In this document: one piece after another, positions 51,366-60,592 of the stretch
How positions within the stretch are numbered: the stretch's first letter is position 1
Layout of the letters: the number at the start of each line of letters is the position of its first letter
Source of the DNA: Porphyromonas gingivalis ATCC 33277
GTDB lineage: Bacteria > Bacteroidota > Bacteroidia > Bacteroidales > Porphyromonadaceae
DNA: 64,000 nt
Assembly (NCBI RefSeq): GCF_000010505.1
Contig: NC_010729.1
Span: 248,001-312,000 of the forward strand
Direction: 5' to 3'
Notes under the pieces: generated by a model
Database searches by the model: none
Seen by the model: only the letters and a program-made list of their open reading frames with translations
What the model was told of the DNA's origin: nothing
Translations under genes and position numbers: made by a program

Positions 51366-51592
51366 TCGAAACAATTTTTTGGAACGTAAAAGCTCGAAGA
51401 GGGCGAGGGCGGATCAAAAGAAAATAAGTCCGAATCGGAGGAAAAAAGCAGCAAGCCAATGCAGGTCAAAGGCAAGTTGTGTCGTTTTTCAGGCTTCTCC
51501 GTTTGCTGTATAACTTCCGTCTAATCCCGATCTTGGCAGCAGTATCGGTGGAGTTGGGACTTTCGGACAATTATCAACGGTGCTCAAATCAT

Positions 51593-51600
51593 TATCTTTG
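51593..51600 (+). promoter_or_regulatory. -7 element for metG
   Basis: TATCTTTG followed by CAGC matches the consensus and gives a leader of about 30 nt before the metG ATG. No distinct -33 element. Confidence 0.5.
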
Positions 51601-51636
51601 CAGCAATTTAGATACGAAAAAATAATCTGAACAATA

Positions 51637-53679
51637 ATGGATAGACAATTCAAGCGAACTCTTATTACTACGGCCCTCCCGTATGCCAACGGGCCTGTAC
51701 ATATCGGACACTTGGCCGGTGTCTACGTTCCGGCCGATATATATGCACGCTATCTGCGATTGCGTGGCAGAGACTGCCTGCTGATCGGCGGTTCGGACGA
51801 ACACGGTGTACCCATCGCCCTGAAAGCCAAAGCCGAGGGATGCACTCCGCAGGAGGTGGTAGACCGATACCACGAACTGATCAAGCGTTCGTTCGAGGGG
51901 CTGGGTATCTCTTTCGACATATACTCACGTACCACAAGCGACATACATCGTCGTACGGCAAGTGAGTTTTTCAAGACCCTGTATGAAAAGGGTGAGTTCG
52001 TGGAGCAGACGAGTGAGCAGTATTATGACGAAGAAGCCAAGCAATTCCTGGCCGATCGTTATATCATCGGTACCTGTCCGCACTGTAGCAATGATCGGGC
52101 TTACGGCGACCAGTGCGAAGCCTGCGGCACCTCACTCAATGCTACCGATCTGATCGATCCGCGGAGTACGATCTCGGGTAGTGCTCCCGTGCTGCGCGAG
52201 ACGAAACACTGGTATCTACCTCTGGACAAGCATGAGCCTTTCCTGAAAGAGTGGATCCTTGATGGACATAAGGAGTGGAAGAGCAACGTCTACGGCCAGT
52301 GCAAGAGTTGGCTGGATATGGGGCTGCAACCCCGTGCCGTGAGCCGCGATTTGGACTGGGGGATCCCCGTGCCGGTGGAGGGTGCCGAAGGAAAAGTGTT
52401 ATATGTCTGGTTCGATGCTCCGATAGGCTATATCTCCAATACCAAAGAGCTGTGTCCCGATAGTTGGGAGACGTGGTGGAAGTCGGAAGATACCCGTCTT
52501 GTTCATTTTATCGGTAAGGATAATATCGTATTCCACTGCATCGTTTTCCCGGCCATGCTCCGTGCCGAAGGTTCGTTTATCCTGCCTGACAATGTGCCTG
52601 CCAACGAGTTTCTCAACCTTGAAGGAGATAAGATTTCCACCAGTCGGAACTGGGCTGTCTGGCTGCATGAATACCTCGAAGAGTTCCCGGGCAAGCAGGA
52701 TGTACTGCGCTATGTGCTCACGGCCAACGCTCCTGAGACGAAGGACAACGACTTCACGTGGCGCGACTTTCAGGCTCGCAACAACAATGAACTGGTAGCC
52801 ATATTCGGCAATTTCGTGAACCGGGCATTGGTCCTTACTCATAAATACTTCGATGGAGCTGTCCCGCCCAAAGGCGAGCTGACGGATTACGACAGCCGTA
52901 CGATAGAGGAGTTTGCAGCCGTGAAGCAAGCCTTGGAGCATCAGTTGGATACGTTCCACTTCCGCGAAGCACTGAAAGAAGCGATGAATCTGGCACGTAT
53001 AGGCAATAAATATCTGGCCGATACGGAACCTTGGAAGCTGGCAAAAACGGATATGAACCGTGTGGCTACGATCCTCAATCTGTCCCTGCAGATAACGGCC
53101 AATCTGGCTATCGCCTTCGAACCGTTCCTGCCTTTCTCCTCGGCAAAACTCATGTCGATGCTCTCCACCGACTGTCCTTTCGGCTGGGATCGTTTGGGTA
53201 GTACGGATCTCTTACCCGAAGGACACGTCTTGGGCAATCCCGAATTGCTCTTCGAAAAGCTGGAGGACAGTGTGATAGATGCACAGATTCAGAAATTGCA
53301 GGATACCAAGCTGGCCAACGAAAAGGCTGCCCATCAGGCTGCTCCGATAGCCGAAGACATTGCATTCGAGGACTTTCTCAAGCTGGATATCCGTGTGGGC
53401 ACCGTGCTGGAGTGTGAGAAAGTGCCCAAAGCGGACAAGCTCTTGCGTTTTCGTATCGATGATGGTCTGGGTGGCCGGACGATCGTTTCGGGTATTGCCA
53501 AACACTATGCTCCGGAAGAGCTGGTAGGCAAGCAAGTATGCTTCATTGCCAATTTGCCGCCACGCAAGCTGAAAGGTATCGAGTCCGAGGGCATGATTCT
53601 TTCGGCAGAGGATGCGGACGGTTCGCTCAGGGTCATTATGCCGGCAGCTGAAGTTGCCCCAGGTAGTCAGGTGAAATAG
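51637..53679 (+). CDS. metG: Methionyl-tRNA synthetase
   Basis: A 680-residue class I synthetase. ATP motifs are VHIGH at 21-25 and the KMSKS equivalent KISTS near 332-336. A zinc-binding knuckle appears as [18 protein letters not shown] near 148-165. The anticodon-binding helical domain occupies about 390-550, and a C-terminal EMAPII/Trbp111-like tRNA-binding domain (about 575-680: [40 protein letters not shown]) allows dimerisation. It leads an operon with the 5'-nucleotidase and exonuclease-like genes, 20 bp from the first. Confidence 0.97.
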   Translation: MDRQFKRTLITTALPYANGPVHIGHLAGVYVPADIYARYLRLRGRDCLLIGGSDEHGVPIALKAKAEGCTPQEVVDRYHELIKRSFEGLGISFDIYSRTTSDIHRRTASEFFKTLYEKGEFVEQTSEQYYDEEAKQFLADRYIIGTCPHCSNDRAYGDQCEACGTSLNATDLIDPRSTISGSAPVLRETKHWYLPLDKHEPFLKEWILDGHKEWKSNVYGQCKSWLDMGLQPRAVSRDLDWGIPVPVEGAEGKVLYVWFDAPIGYISNTKELCPDSWETWWKSEDTRLVHFIGKDNIVFHCIVFPAMLRAEGSFILPDNVPANEFLNLEGDKISTSRNWAVWLHEYLEEFPGKQDVLRYVLTANAPETKDNDFTWRDFQARNNNELVAIFGNFVNRALVLTHKYFDGAVPPKGELTDYDSRTIEEFAAVKQALEHQLDTFHFREALKEAMNLARIGNKYLADTEPWKLAKTDMNRVATILNLSLQITANLAIAFEPFLPFSSAKLMSMLSTDCPFGWDRLGSTDLLPEGHVLGNPELLFEKLEDSVIDAQIQKLQDTKLANEKAAHQAAPIAEDIAFEDFLKLDIRVGTVLECEKVPKADKLLRFRIDDGLGGRTIVSGIAKHYAPEELVGKQVCFIANLPPRKLKGIESEGMILSAEDADGSLRVIMPAAEVAPGSQVK

Positions 53680-53708
53680 ACTTTTAGGAGTACTACAGAT
53701 TGCACGGT

Positions 53709-55481
53709 ATGAAGAAGAGACTTTTCGGTTTGCTGTCCGTCCTGCTTCCGCTGGCGACGTTTCTCCTCGGTGGATGTGCAAGCAGGCAGGAGCATTCGCT
53801 TCGTATTATCCACACTACGGATCTTCACGGGAATGTATTCCCCACTGATTTCAAAGCTTTAAGACCGACTTCGGGTGGAATGTCGCGCTTGGCTTCCTTT
53901 CTGAAAGCTGCCCGGTCGGACAGATCGGAGTTGCTGCTCTTCGATGGTGGCGACGTATTGCAGGGCGATCCTACGGCCTACTATTATAACTACATGGACA
54001 CGATGGGTACTCATCTCTTCTCCCGTGCGATGAACTACTTGCGCTATGATGCCGCCATACCGGGCAATCACGACATCGAGACCGGCCATGCCGTCTATGA
54101 CAAATGGGTAGCCGGCTGCGACTTCCCTTTCTTGGCGGCGAACGCTATCGACACCGAGACCGGCAAGCCATATTGGGCTCCTTATAAGGTCTTCGATCGG
54201 AACGGGCTGAGGGTGGCTCTGTTGGGCTTTATAACTCCGGCTATTCCTGAGTGGCTGCCGCAAAGTCTGTGGACGGGAATGCGATTCGACGATATAATCG
54301 AATCGGCTAAGTACTGGGTACCGTTTGTGATCCAAAAGGAAAAACCTGATTTTGTTGTATGCGTACTGCATTCCGGCAGGGAGAATGACAATTCGAACTA
54401 CCTCGAAGATGCCGGTATGACTCTCGCTCGTGAAGTGGCAGGCATAGATGTACTATTGCTGGGACATGATCATCAGGAGTACAGCCGCAGGGTGAAAGGA
54501 GCAGAAGCCGACTCCGTTCTCGTACTGAATCCGGCCAATCATTTGGACAAAGTGTCCGATGTGCAACTCAGTCTCGCTCGCAAAGGAGACAAGGTACTGC
54601 ATAAAAGAGTGGAAGGTGGCTTGACGGACATATCGCGGCTTACTCCCGATTCAGCCTTTATGGCGCATTTCTCCTCCGATGAAGCTGCCGTTCGCCGGTT
54701 TGTGAACGAGCCTATGTGTGTTTCTTCCACCGAAATAAGTTCTGCAGACGCTCTGTTCGGCCCGTCTCCTTTCATGGATCTGATTCATCATGTGATGCTG
54801 AGCGAGTCCGGCGCGGATATATCATTTGCAGCTCCTCTCTCCATCAATACGGATTTGCCGGCGGATTCGATCTATATGTACCACATGTTCGCCATCTATC
54901 CGTACGAGAATTTTCTTTGCACGATGCAAATGACAGGCCGCGAAATACGTGACTATTTGGAGTTTTCCTATTCCCGATGGGTGGCGGATCCGACTCGGCA
55001 GAATGGCCATCTCATCCTGCTGAAAAAGGATGTCGTTGCTTCCGACCGTTTCAAAACGATGTATCCTTCCTTTAATTATAGTGCGGCGGGAGGACTGCGC
55101 TATACCGTAGACGTAACCAAGCCGATAGGGGAGAGGGTGCTCATCACGGGAGTGAGGGACAAGATGTCCGGCGAAGGGGTATACAAGCCCTTTGTACTTG
55201 ATAGTGTATACACGGTGGCACTCAATTCTTATCGAGCCAATGGTGGGGGCGGACTGATGACGGAAGGAGCCGGTATTGCACCCGAAGAATTGCACTCTCG
55301 TCTCAAGAACTCTACAGCCGTGGATATTCGGCAAGCTCTGATTCGCTATGTGCGCCGCACGGGTAGGGTAGAAGTGCCTCCTGTCTGCGATTGGCAATTT
55401 GTGCCGACCGGATCGGTCAAGGAAGCCATCGCACGTGACCGAAAGTTTCTCTTCGATAAGAGAAAGAAGATTACTCGATGA
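53709..55481 (+). CDS. 5'-nucleotidase/UshA-family metallophosphoesterase lipoprotein
   Basis: A 590-residue exported nucleotidase from ATG 53709 (a TTG three codons upstream is less likely). The signal LLSVLLPLATFLLGGC ends in a lipobox, Cys about 23. The metallophosphatase domain has IIHTTDLHGNVFPTD, FDGGDVLQGDPTAYY, IPGNHDIETGHA, VCVLHSGREND and LLLGHDHQEYSR, the full set of dimetal ligands. The 5_nucleotid_C domain (about 330-540) holds NSYRANGGGGLM for nucleoside binding. It probably strips phosphates from extracellular nucleotides for uptake. The stop overlaps the next start by ATGA. Confidence 0.9.
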   Translation: MKKRLFGLLSVLLPLATFLLGGCASRQEHSLRIIHTTDLHGNVFPTDFKALRPTSGGMSRLASFLKAARSDRSELLLFDGGDVLQGDPTAYYYNYMDTMGTHLFSRAMNYLRYDAAIPGNHDIETGHAVYDKWVAGCDFPFLAANAIDTETGKPYWAPYKVFDRNGLRVALLGFITPAIPEWLPQSLWTGMRFDDIIESAKYWVPFVIQKEKPDFVVCVLHSGRENDNSNYLEDAGMTLAREVAGIDVLLLGHDHQEYSRRVKGAEADSVLVLNPANHLDKVSDVQLSLARKGDKVLHKRVEGGLTDISRLTPDSAFMAHFSSDEAAVRRFVNEPMCVSSTEISSADALFGPSPFMDLIHHVMLSESGADISFAAPLSINTDLPADSIYMYHMFAIYPYENFLCTMQMTGREIRDYLEFSYSRWVADPTRQNGHLILLKKDVVASDRFKTMYPSFNYSAAGGLRYTVDVTKPIGERVLITGVRDKMSGEGVYKPFVLDSVYTVALNSYRANGGGGLMTEGAGIAPEELHSRLKNSTAVDIRQALIRYVRRTGRVEVPPVCDWQFVPTGSVKEAIARDRKFLFDKRKKITR

Positions 55482-56260
55482 CGCTGTGGATGGCTGTGGC
55501 CCTGCTTGTGCTGATTGCAGGCATGGCTTTTATGACGTTATGGAAACCGAAAGATCCATGGCAGGCCGACAACCTGCCGCCAGAAGGCTCTTCGGATCAA
55601 TTCCGTCGCAAGGGGATTATCGATGCCGATGCCTCGTCTTTGTTGGTGCCTGTGCCTGCCGCTGTGGATAGCCGGCCTTGTTTTCTCGTTATCGATACGG
55701 AGACGACCGGATTGCCTGCCGATGAAACGCAGTTCATTTCCGGAGTAGATGCACCGGCACCCGTATCGGTTGGTTGGCAGCTGCTGGACTTTCGTTTCAG
55801 ATGTATAGAGGAAGTCGTTTGCCGGCTGTCTACCGACGAACCGGTATCACCCGAGGCTGCCGCTTTGCACGGCATCACGGATGCTTCGCTACACGGCGAT
55901 GATCCGCATGAGGTGTACGCACGTTTGCTTGGGGCTGTATCGAAAGCAAAAGTACTGTCTGCTCACAATCTGGCCTTTCACCGTTCCGTTCTGGTCTATG
56001 ATATGAGACGGAGGGGATTCGATCCGTCTCCCTTGTTCTCCCTTGATGATTATTGTACAATGGAGGCGGGAGTCGATTTTACTCATCTGTACGGAAGCTG
56101 TGGAACATGGAAGCTGCCACGCCTGACCGAGCTGTTCGGTGTCCTCTATTTCGGATTGCCGGGCGTTAGAACGACCTACCGCGAGAAGGTGCGGAACGAT
56201 ATACGTCTCGTAGCAGCATGTTTGCGTCGGATGAATCCGACCACACCGTCTTTAGAGTGA
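55478..56260 (+). CDS. DEDDh-type 3'-5' exonuclease-like protein, probably degenerate
   Basis: A 260-residue protein with an N-terminal transmembrane or signal segment (LWMAVALLVLIAGMAFMTL) and an exonuclease domain after residue ~65. FLVIDTETTGLP provides the first Asp-Glu, and SAHNLAFHRSVLVYDM the second Asp-containing block is reduced to HNLAFHRSVL; YCTMEAGVDFTHL follows. The final conserved motif should have a His five residues before Asp, but the sequence reads TYREKVRNDIRL with no His. This may mean altered or lost catalysis. A membrane-anchored exonuclease-like protein is itself unusual. Coupled to the 5'-nucleotidase. Confidence 0.75.
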   Translation: MTLWMAVALLVLIAGMAFMTLWKPKDPWQADNLPPEGSSDQFRRKGIIDADASSLLVPVPAAVDSRPCFLVIDTETTGLPADETQFISGVDAPAPVSVGWQLLDFRFRCIEEVVCRLSTDEPVSPEAAALHGITDASLHGDDPHEVYARLLGAVSKAKVLSAHNLAFHRSVLVYDMRRRGFDPSPLFSLDDYCTMEAGVDFTHLYGSCGTWKLPRLTELFGVLYFGLPGVRTTYREKVRNDIRLVAACLRRMNPTTPSLE

Positions 56261-56334
56261 AGAGGGGTAATATCCCCTTCACGGAAGATCCGGGAGCCGG
56301 GGAAAAGCGAAGGAGGGAGCGTTTACTCCCTCCT
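56257..56334. terminator. Two hairpins between convergent exonuclease and MarR genes
   Basis: GTGAAGAGGGG (56257-56267) can pair with CCCCTTCAC (56274-56282), and AGGAGGGAG (56311-56319) with CTCCCTCCT (56326-56334). The first overlaps the exonuclease stop, the second the MarR stop. No T tracts, so termination is likely but not certain. Confidence 0.55.
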
Positions 56335-56703
56335 CTTGTCCTCGGATGAATCCAATATGGGTCGGATCAGATCCGGCACATCGATGTTCAGTGCTTTTAC
56401 CTTTTCCAATTGCCTTCGACCTTCTTCCGTCAGATTGAAATAAATCTTTCGCTTGTCGTCATGTCCCAGCCTGCGCATGACCCATCCTCTGTCTTCTGCA
56501 GCAGCAAGCAACTTGGAGTTTTGGGCCGGCAATACGCCTATTTGCGAGGCTATTTCGGTCGCTGATAGCGAATCATCGGCTATCACGCACAGGAGCATGG
56601 CCTGATTGAGATCGCATCCGGTGGAATCCAAAAGATTGGATTCCAATTCCCTGATGGCAGCCATCAACTTCTTCATCGTACAGATACACTCTACATTTTC
56701 CAT
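56323..56703 (-). CDS. MarR-family transcriptional regulator
   Basis: A 126-residue winged-helix protein. The recognition helix region reads LSATEIASQIGVLPAQNSKLLAAAEDRGWV, followed by the wing LGHDDKRKIYFNLTEEGRRQLEKV, which is typical of MarR proteins. The N-terminal Cys-rich stretch (VECICTMKKL) contains two cysteines that could sense thiol oxidants or persulfides. Its gene is 43 bp downstream of the CoA-disulfide reductase fusion gene on the same strand, so a redox-responsive autoregulatory pair is plausible but unproven. Confidence 0.82.
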   Translation of the reverse strand: MENVECICTMKKLMAAIRELESNLLDSTGCDLNQAMLLCVIADDSLSATEIASQIGVLPAQNSKLLAAAEDRGWVMRRLGHDDKRKIYFNLTEEGRRQLEKVKALNIDVPDLIRPILDSSEDKRRE

Positions 56704-56746
56704 CGGCTGGAAGGCCGTAGCCTCGATTGATTGTTACTGCACAAAT

Positions 56747-59188
56747 TTAGATGAATAGATTGATGTTGGCCTCTTCTGCTCTATTCATATAGGTGGCAAC
56801 TCCACCGATACTTACCTCGTCGAGCAATTCTTCCCGATTGATCCCCATTACATCCATGGACATCTGACAGGCTATAAACTCTACACCGTTTTCCAACGCT
56901 TGCTTACGCATGCTCTCCAGTGAGTCCACATGCTTTTCCTTCATGACCATACGCATCATCTTCGCTCCCAAGCCGAACATGTTCATTTTGGACAGTCCTA
57001 ACCCTTTGCTGTTCTTCGGAAGCATCATACCGAACATCTTGCCCCAAATGTCTTTCTTCGCTTTGACGGCGTGAGGCTTTTTGATGGCATTCAGACCCCA
57101 GAATGTAAAGAATATAGTCACCGGCTGTCCCATCGCTGCTGCTCCGTTGGCCAGTACGAATGTGGCCAAAGCCTTGTCCAGATCATCGCTGAAGAGAATG
57201 AATGTCTTGCCTTTGGATGGAGTCTCGCTCACACAAGTGCCCTCCTCCTTGCAAGCAGTCTTTTCGATGGTCACTTTGTATTGGCCCTTTATGGTCTCCT
57301 GCCGGATCAGATTGTGTCCGGTCGTGTCGCACCAGGCTTGAGCATCACGAGCAAATCCGGGGTCCGTAGCCAGGATGCAGAGCTGCTCCCCTACAGCTAT
57401 TTGGTCAATGGATTGTTTGAGCTTGAGGATCGGCCCCGGACAGGACATGCCGCAGGCATCCACCTCCGGTACCTGTGTATGGGAAGAAGGACTATCCTTT
57501 GCAGGAAGTTGGGCGATGGTAGGTTTGGCGGCAGAACTGTAGTCCGCCGTTATGGTAGAATACAAGCGATAGCCACCGATCAGGTTTCGCACATTTGAGA
57601 AGCCACATTGTCTCAGGATATTCGAGGCGAAATACCCTCTCATCCCCACGGTGCAATATACGTATATCGGCTTGTCGTGAGGAATTTCCCCTATGCGTGC
57701 CCTTATTTCCTCCACCGGCATGCTGATTGCTCCGGGGATATGCTCTACTTCGTAGGCCTGTCTGGGACGAGCATCTATAAGGGTTACTCGATTGGGATCG
57801 ACCTCTTTCATTTCGCGCCAATGCAGAGGTTTCATACGACCTGTAATGATATTGTCGGCCACATATCCTGCCAAAGCTACCGGATCCTTGGCCGAAGAGA
57901 ATGGAGGTGCATAGGCTTGCTCCGTTTGCATCAGATCGGCGATTCCGCCTTTGCGCTTGATGATTTGAGCGATGGAGTCTATTCGCTTGTCCACGCCTTC
58001 TATGCCTACACACTGAGCACCGTAGAGCATACCGCTCTCTGGGTGGAAGGTGATTTTAAGCGTAAGCGGGTAGGCATTGGGATAATAGCCGGCGTGGCTG
58101 TTGGGCTGTACCGTCACTGACTCATAGGGAAGGCCTTCGCGCTTGAGAGCCTTTGCCGGCAAACCTGTAGCAGCAACCGTGAGATCGAAAATCTTGGCAA
58201 TAGCTGTTCCTATGGCTCCTTCATAACTCCGCAATGTTTGTCCATGCATATTATCCGCTACGATGCGTCCTTGCCGATTGGCCGGCCCTGCCAGGAAATT
58301 GGTCCACGGCTTTCCGGTAAGAGGGTGTGGGTATTCGATGGCGTCTCCGATGGCATAGATGTCCGGATCGGATGTCTGCAGGTATTCATTCACTTGGATT
58401 CCGCGTGCCGGTCCGATAGCCAACTGTGCATCAGCTGCCAGCTTCGTATTCGGACGCACTCCGATAGACAGAAGGATGAGTTCGGCCTCGATTTTTTCGC
58501 CCGAGTCAAGCGAAGCAGTCAATACTTCTCCCCGTTTTTCAATACTTTTCACCGCTTTGCCCAGATAGAGACCAATACCTTTTTCTTGCAGGTGGGCATG
58601 AACGATCGTTGCCATCGAGAAATCCACCGGTGCCATTACCTGTGGAGCCATCTCGATGACATTGACAGCAATGCCTCGGGCATGTAGATTCTCGGCCATT
58701 TCCAAGCCGATAAATCCACCTCCCACCACGATGGCACGTTTCACCTTGTGGGTGTCCAAATAACTTTTAATGGCATCCGTATCCTCTACGTTGCGCAGCG
58801 TGAATACTCCCGGGCTATCTACCCCCGGCAGTGGAGGGACAAAAGGCAAGGCTCCGGGGGAAAGTAGCAATTTGTCATAGTGCTCACTATATTCTCTACC
58901 ATTGGCTTCGCGCACTCTTATCTGTTTGTCGGAGCGATCGATGGACAGCACCTCACTCTGTACCCGAACATCCAAGTTCAGCAGTCGGCCGAATTTTTCG
59001 GGTGTCTGCACGAAAAGATTTTCTCTCTCTTTGATTACCCCACCTATATAATACGGCAGGCCACAGTTGGCATACGATATATTTTGTCCTTTTTCGAACA
59101 AGATGATTTCTGCTTTTTCGTCTATTCTCCTTAGTCTGGCTGCTGCTGTAGCTCCTCCGGCGACTCCGCCTACGATTACGTATCTCAT
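56747..59188 (-). CDS. CoA-disulfide reductase / rhodanese / TusA / DsrE2 four-domain fusion
   Basis: An 813-residue protein from MRYVIVGGVAGGATAAARL; the upstream Met at 59227 is less likely because a -7 element lies at 59221-59228. Domains: FAD/NAD(P)H disulfide reductase (1-445) with GGVAGGATAAARLRR, the single active Cys of SYANCGLPYYIGG, GGGFIGLEMAENL and YAIGDAIEYPHPLTG; rhodanese (about 450-545) with active Cys in YVYCTVGMRGYFASN near 511; TusA-like domain with CPGP near 582 (GMSCPGPILKLKQSI); DsrE2-like domain (about 660-813) with FSDDLDKALATFVLANGAAAMG and IACQMSMDVMG. It should process per- and polysulfide sulfur, likely CoA or glutathione persulfides, and relay it between thiols. 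Confidence 0.9.
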   Translation of the reverse strand: MRYVIVGGVAGGATAAARLRRIDEKAEIILFEKGQNISYANCGLPYYIGGVIKERENLFVQTPEKFGRLLNLDVRVQSEVLSIDRSDKQIRVREANGREYSEHYDKLLLSPGALPFVPPLPGVDSPGVFTLRNVEDTDAIKSYLDTHKVKRAIVVGGGFIGLEMAENLHARGIAVNVIEMAPQVMAPVDFSMATIVHAHLQEKGIGLYLGKAVKSIEKRGEVLTASLDSGEKIEAELILLSIGVRPNTKLAADAQLAIGPARGIQVNEYLQTSDPDIYAIGDAIEYPHPLTGKPWTNFLAGPANRQGRIVADNMHGQTLRSYEGAIGTAIAKIFDLTVAATGLPAKALKREGLPYESVTVQPNSHAGYYPNAYPLTLKITFHPESGMLYGAQCVGIEGVDKRIDSIAQIIKRKGGIADLMQTEQAYAPPFSSAKDPVALAGYVADNIITGRMKPLHWREMKEVDPNRVTLIDARPRQAYEVEHIPGAISMPVEEIRARIGEIPHDKPIYVYCTVGMRGYFASNILRQCGFSNVRNLIGGYRLYSTITADYSSAAKPTIAQLPAKDSPSSHTQVPEVDACGMSCPGPILKLKQSIDQIAVGEQLCILATDPGFARDAQAWCDTTGHNLIRQETIKGQYKVTIEKTACKEEGTCVSETPSKGKTFILFSDDLDKALATFVLANGAAAMGQPVTIFFTFWGLNAIKKPHAVKAKKDIWGKMFGMMLPKNSKGLGLSKMNMFGLGAKMMRMVMKEKHVDSLESMRKQALENGVEFIACQMSMDVMGINREELLDEVSIGGVATYMNRAEEANINLFI

Positions 59189-59220
59189 ATTTGATTTCTT
59201 TTTTGTTCGTTTTTCCGGTG

Positions 59221-59228
59221 CAAACATA
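59221..59228 (-). promoter_or_regulatory. -7 element for CoA-disulfide reductase fusion gene
   Basis: TATGTTTG on the minus strand matches TAnnTTTG; start near 59214, leader about 25 nt, which supports the ATG at 59188. Confidence 0.5.
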
Positions 59229-59509
59229 CAAATAATTTCTAATGGAAAATATATTCAACGGAAATCATATGGCCGAAAAATGAAAAATACATAATGAAGA
59301 ACGGAACGAGAGCTGTGTCGGGATAGACAGGTGGCAGCTCTAAGATGATATGCCTTGGATGTATGGTAAAGACGTGATTGTAGGACAGTTCCCAAACGAT
59401 ATGGAAATCATAAGGCTTGGCCATTGCTTCGATGCTCCGGTCAATAACCTGCTGTCTCAGAAATACGCACCGAAAATCCTCCGATTGCGGCGCGTGTTTC
59501 CTGAAAATG

Positions 59510-59586
59510 TGGAGCGAGATTTTTTTCGTTCTCGCGCGTAAATTTTTTGCTTCCCGAACCAAAACAAAAAAAAATCTCGCGCCACC
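59510..59586 (-). repeat. Dispersed hairpin element, copy D
   Basis: TTCCCGAACCAAAAC at 59551-59565 is the reverse complement of the shared core, one base short of perfect. Flanks AGCGAGATTTTTTTTCG and AAATCTCGCGCCAC are complementary, so the element folds as a long hairpin; a further CGGCGCGTAAAC lies to its right. Confidence 0.72.
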
Positions 59587-59662
59587 CTTTCAGGCGTCGT
59601 AAACGAGAAAATTTCGGCGCGTAAACTAATCGGTACCCTTTGAGGTAAAATTTAATAGACGA

Positions 59663-59692
59663 TTGGAATTACCTTTCTTATTATTACCTTTG
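59663..59692 (+). promoter_or_regulatory. Predicted promoter about 0.9 kb upstream of mfa1
   Basis: TACCTTTG (59685-59692) is an exact -7 match, with TTGG at 59663-59666 about 19 bp upstream as -33. Predicted start about 59699. Either a leader RNA or a separate small RNA begins here. Confidence 0.55.
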
Positions 59693-59698
59693 CGCCCC

Positions 59699-60051
59699 AA
59701 AAGGCTCAATGTAAAAGGAGAAAAGAAGGTAAGAAGGCTATGCTGCTCTCGTTCAGCGCATATGTTTGGGAACCGGTGTCACGTTTTCTATTGCTAAGCA
59801 GAGCAAAAAAGCAGATGATATTGAATGTCCAACAGACAGCTATATAGAAATGAGATTCCGATTAGATGGAGAGATGCCTCGCCTGCCGGCGACAATCTCG
59901 TGAATGCTTAAAAATAGGAATCCGAATCGGAGATCGGCCTAATTCCATTTTGCCTGAATAACTGGTGGAGCAAAATGGGATTTCCTGAGAAGTATCATTG
60001 AGTGTAGTTCATGACTACATCTCTCGCGAGGGTCAATATCGCGTTTTTTTT
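59699..60051 (+). ncRNA. Candidate structured small RNA or mfa leader segment
   Basis: Bounded by the promoter at 59663-59692 and the terminator at 60025-60051, about 350 nt. Internal hairpins include a 13-bp stem (59941-59953 with 59970-59982, core CCATTTTGC/GCAAAATGG) and TGTAGT...ACTACA (60003-60019). A 35-residue frame at 59740-59847 (starting MLLSFSAYVWEPVSRF) is possible within it. I do not recognise it as 6S, tmRNA, RNase P or SRP RNA. It could be an attenuated mfa1 leader or an independent regulator. Confidence 0.4.
60025..60051 (+). terminator. Intrinsic terminator upstream of mfa1
   Basis: CGCGA (60025-60029) pairs with TCGCG (60039-60043), followed by eight T residues. Short stem but a strong U tract. 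Confidence 0.65.
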
Positions 60052-60592
60052 ATTGAGTAGTGCGGTTTTTTTTCGTTTTTCTGCGTATAAACACGTAGAA
60101 GACAGCAGAATATTGTTAGAATTAATTTTTAGTAGAAAAAAATGCTTTCCTTTGCTATAGGGAAGCCGGTAAGACGTAGCTGATACTACTCCTTTCGCTT
60201 CTTTTTTAGTTATCCGGAAGGATAGTTATGCTGCAGAGAGTTTGTTTGAAGAGTTTAAGAACAAAACTTGTTAGTGCGTTGTTTTAGTCTCGTGAGTCGA
60301 GCGGGAGGTCTTATGTCGACCATCTTGTCGATATATTCTGAACACTCTATGTCGTGTCTTTGTTAAGTAAACTGATCACCTTATAATATCAGTACAAGCT
60401 GTTCAGGTGAAGTTCATGCAGAATAGTGTGCAAGAGTATAGAATTGTAGAGATTATGGGTTCGGATATGTGATAACGAGGATTCATCGTTAAGTTTATCC
60501 GGTTTTATAGTCTTGAGCGTTTTGTGTTTTATAGTCTTTCTTTCGACGTTTTTAGAATCAATTTAATATTAATCCTTTTAAACATTTGGCTT

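Larger units (their letters stand above)
51028..51636. other. Intergenic region between divergent ctc and metG
   Basis: 609 bp without a credible gene. It contains the ctc -7 element (51127-51134), copy C of the dispersed hairpin element (about 51281-51365) and the metG -7 element (51593-51600). Short frames here translate the repeat and have no family features. Confidence 0.6.
59189..60592. other. 1.4-kb intergenic region upstream of mfa1
   Basis: This long gap has no convincing protein gene. It contains the -7 element of the upstream gene (59221-59228), copy D of the dispersed hairpin element (59510-59586), a predicted promoter (59663-59692), a set of hairpins ending in an intrinsic terminator (59941-60051) and then about 540 bp of AT-rich leader before mfa1. 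A TTCCTTTG at 60147-60154 is a weaker -7 candidate for mfa1 itself. A 35-residue frame at 59740-59847 is the only short ORF worth noting. Confidence 0.6.

Noticed and set aside
59239-59562. A 107-codon minus-strand frame upstream of mfa1
   Set aside because: Its first part is a translation of the dispersed hairpin element (copy D); similar short frames arise at the other copies.
59699-60051. tmRNA, 6S RNA, RNase P or SRP RNA
   Set aside because: None of the conserved sequences of these RNAs is visible, so only an unassigned candidate RNA is reported.
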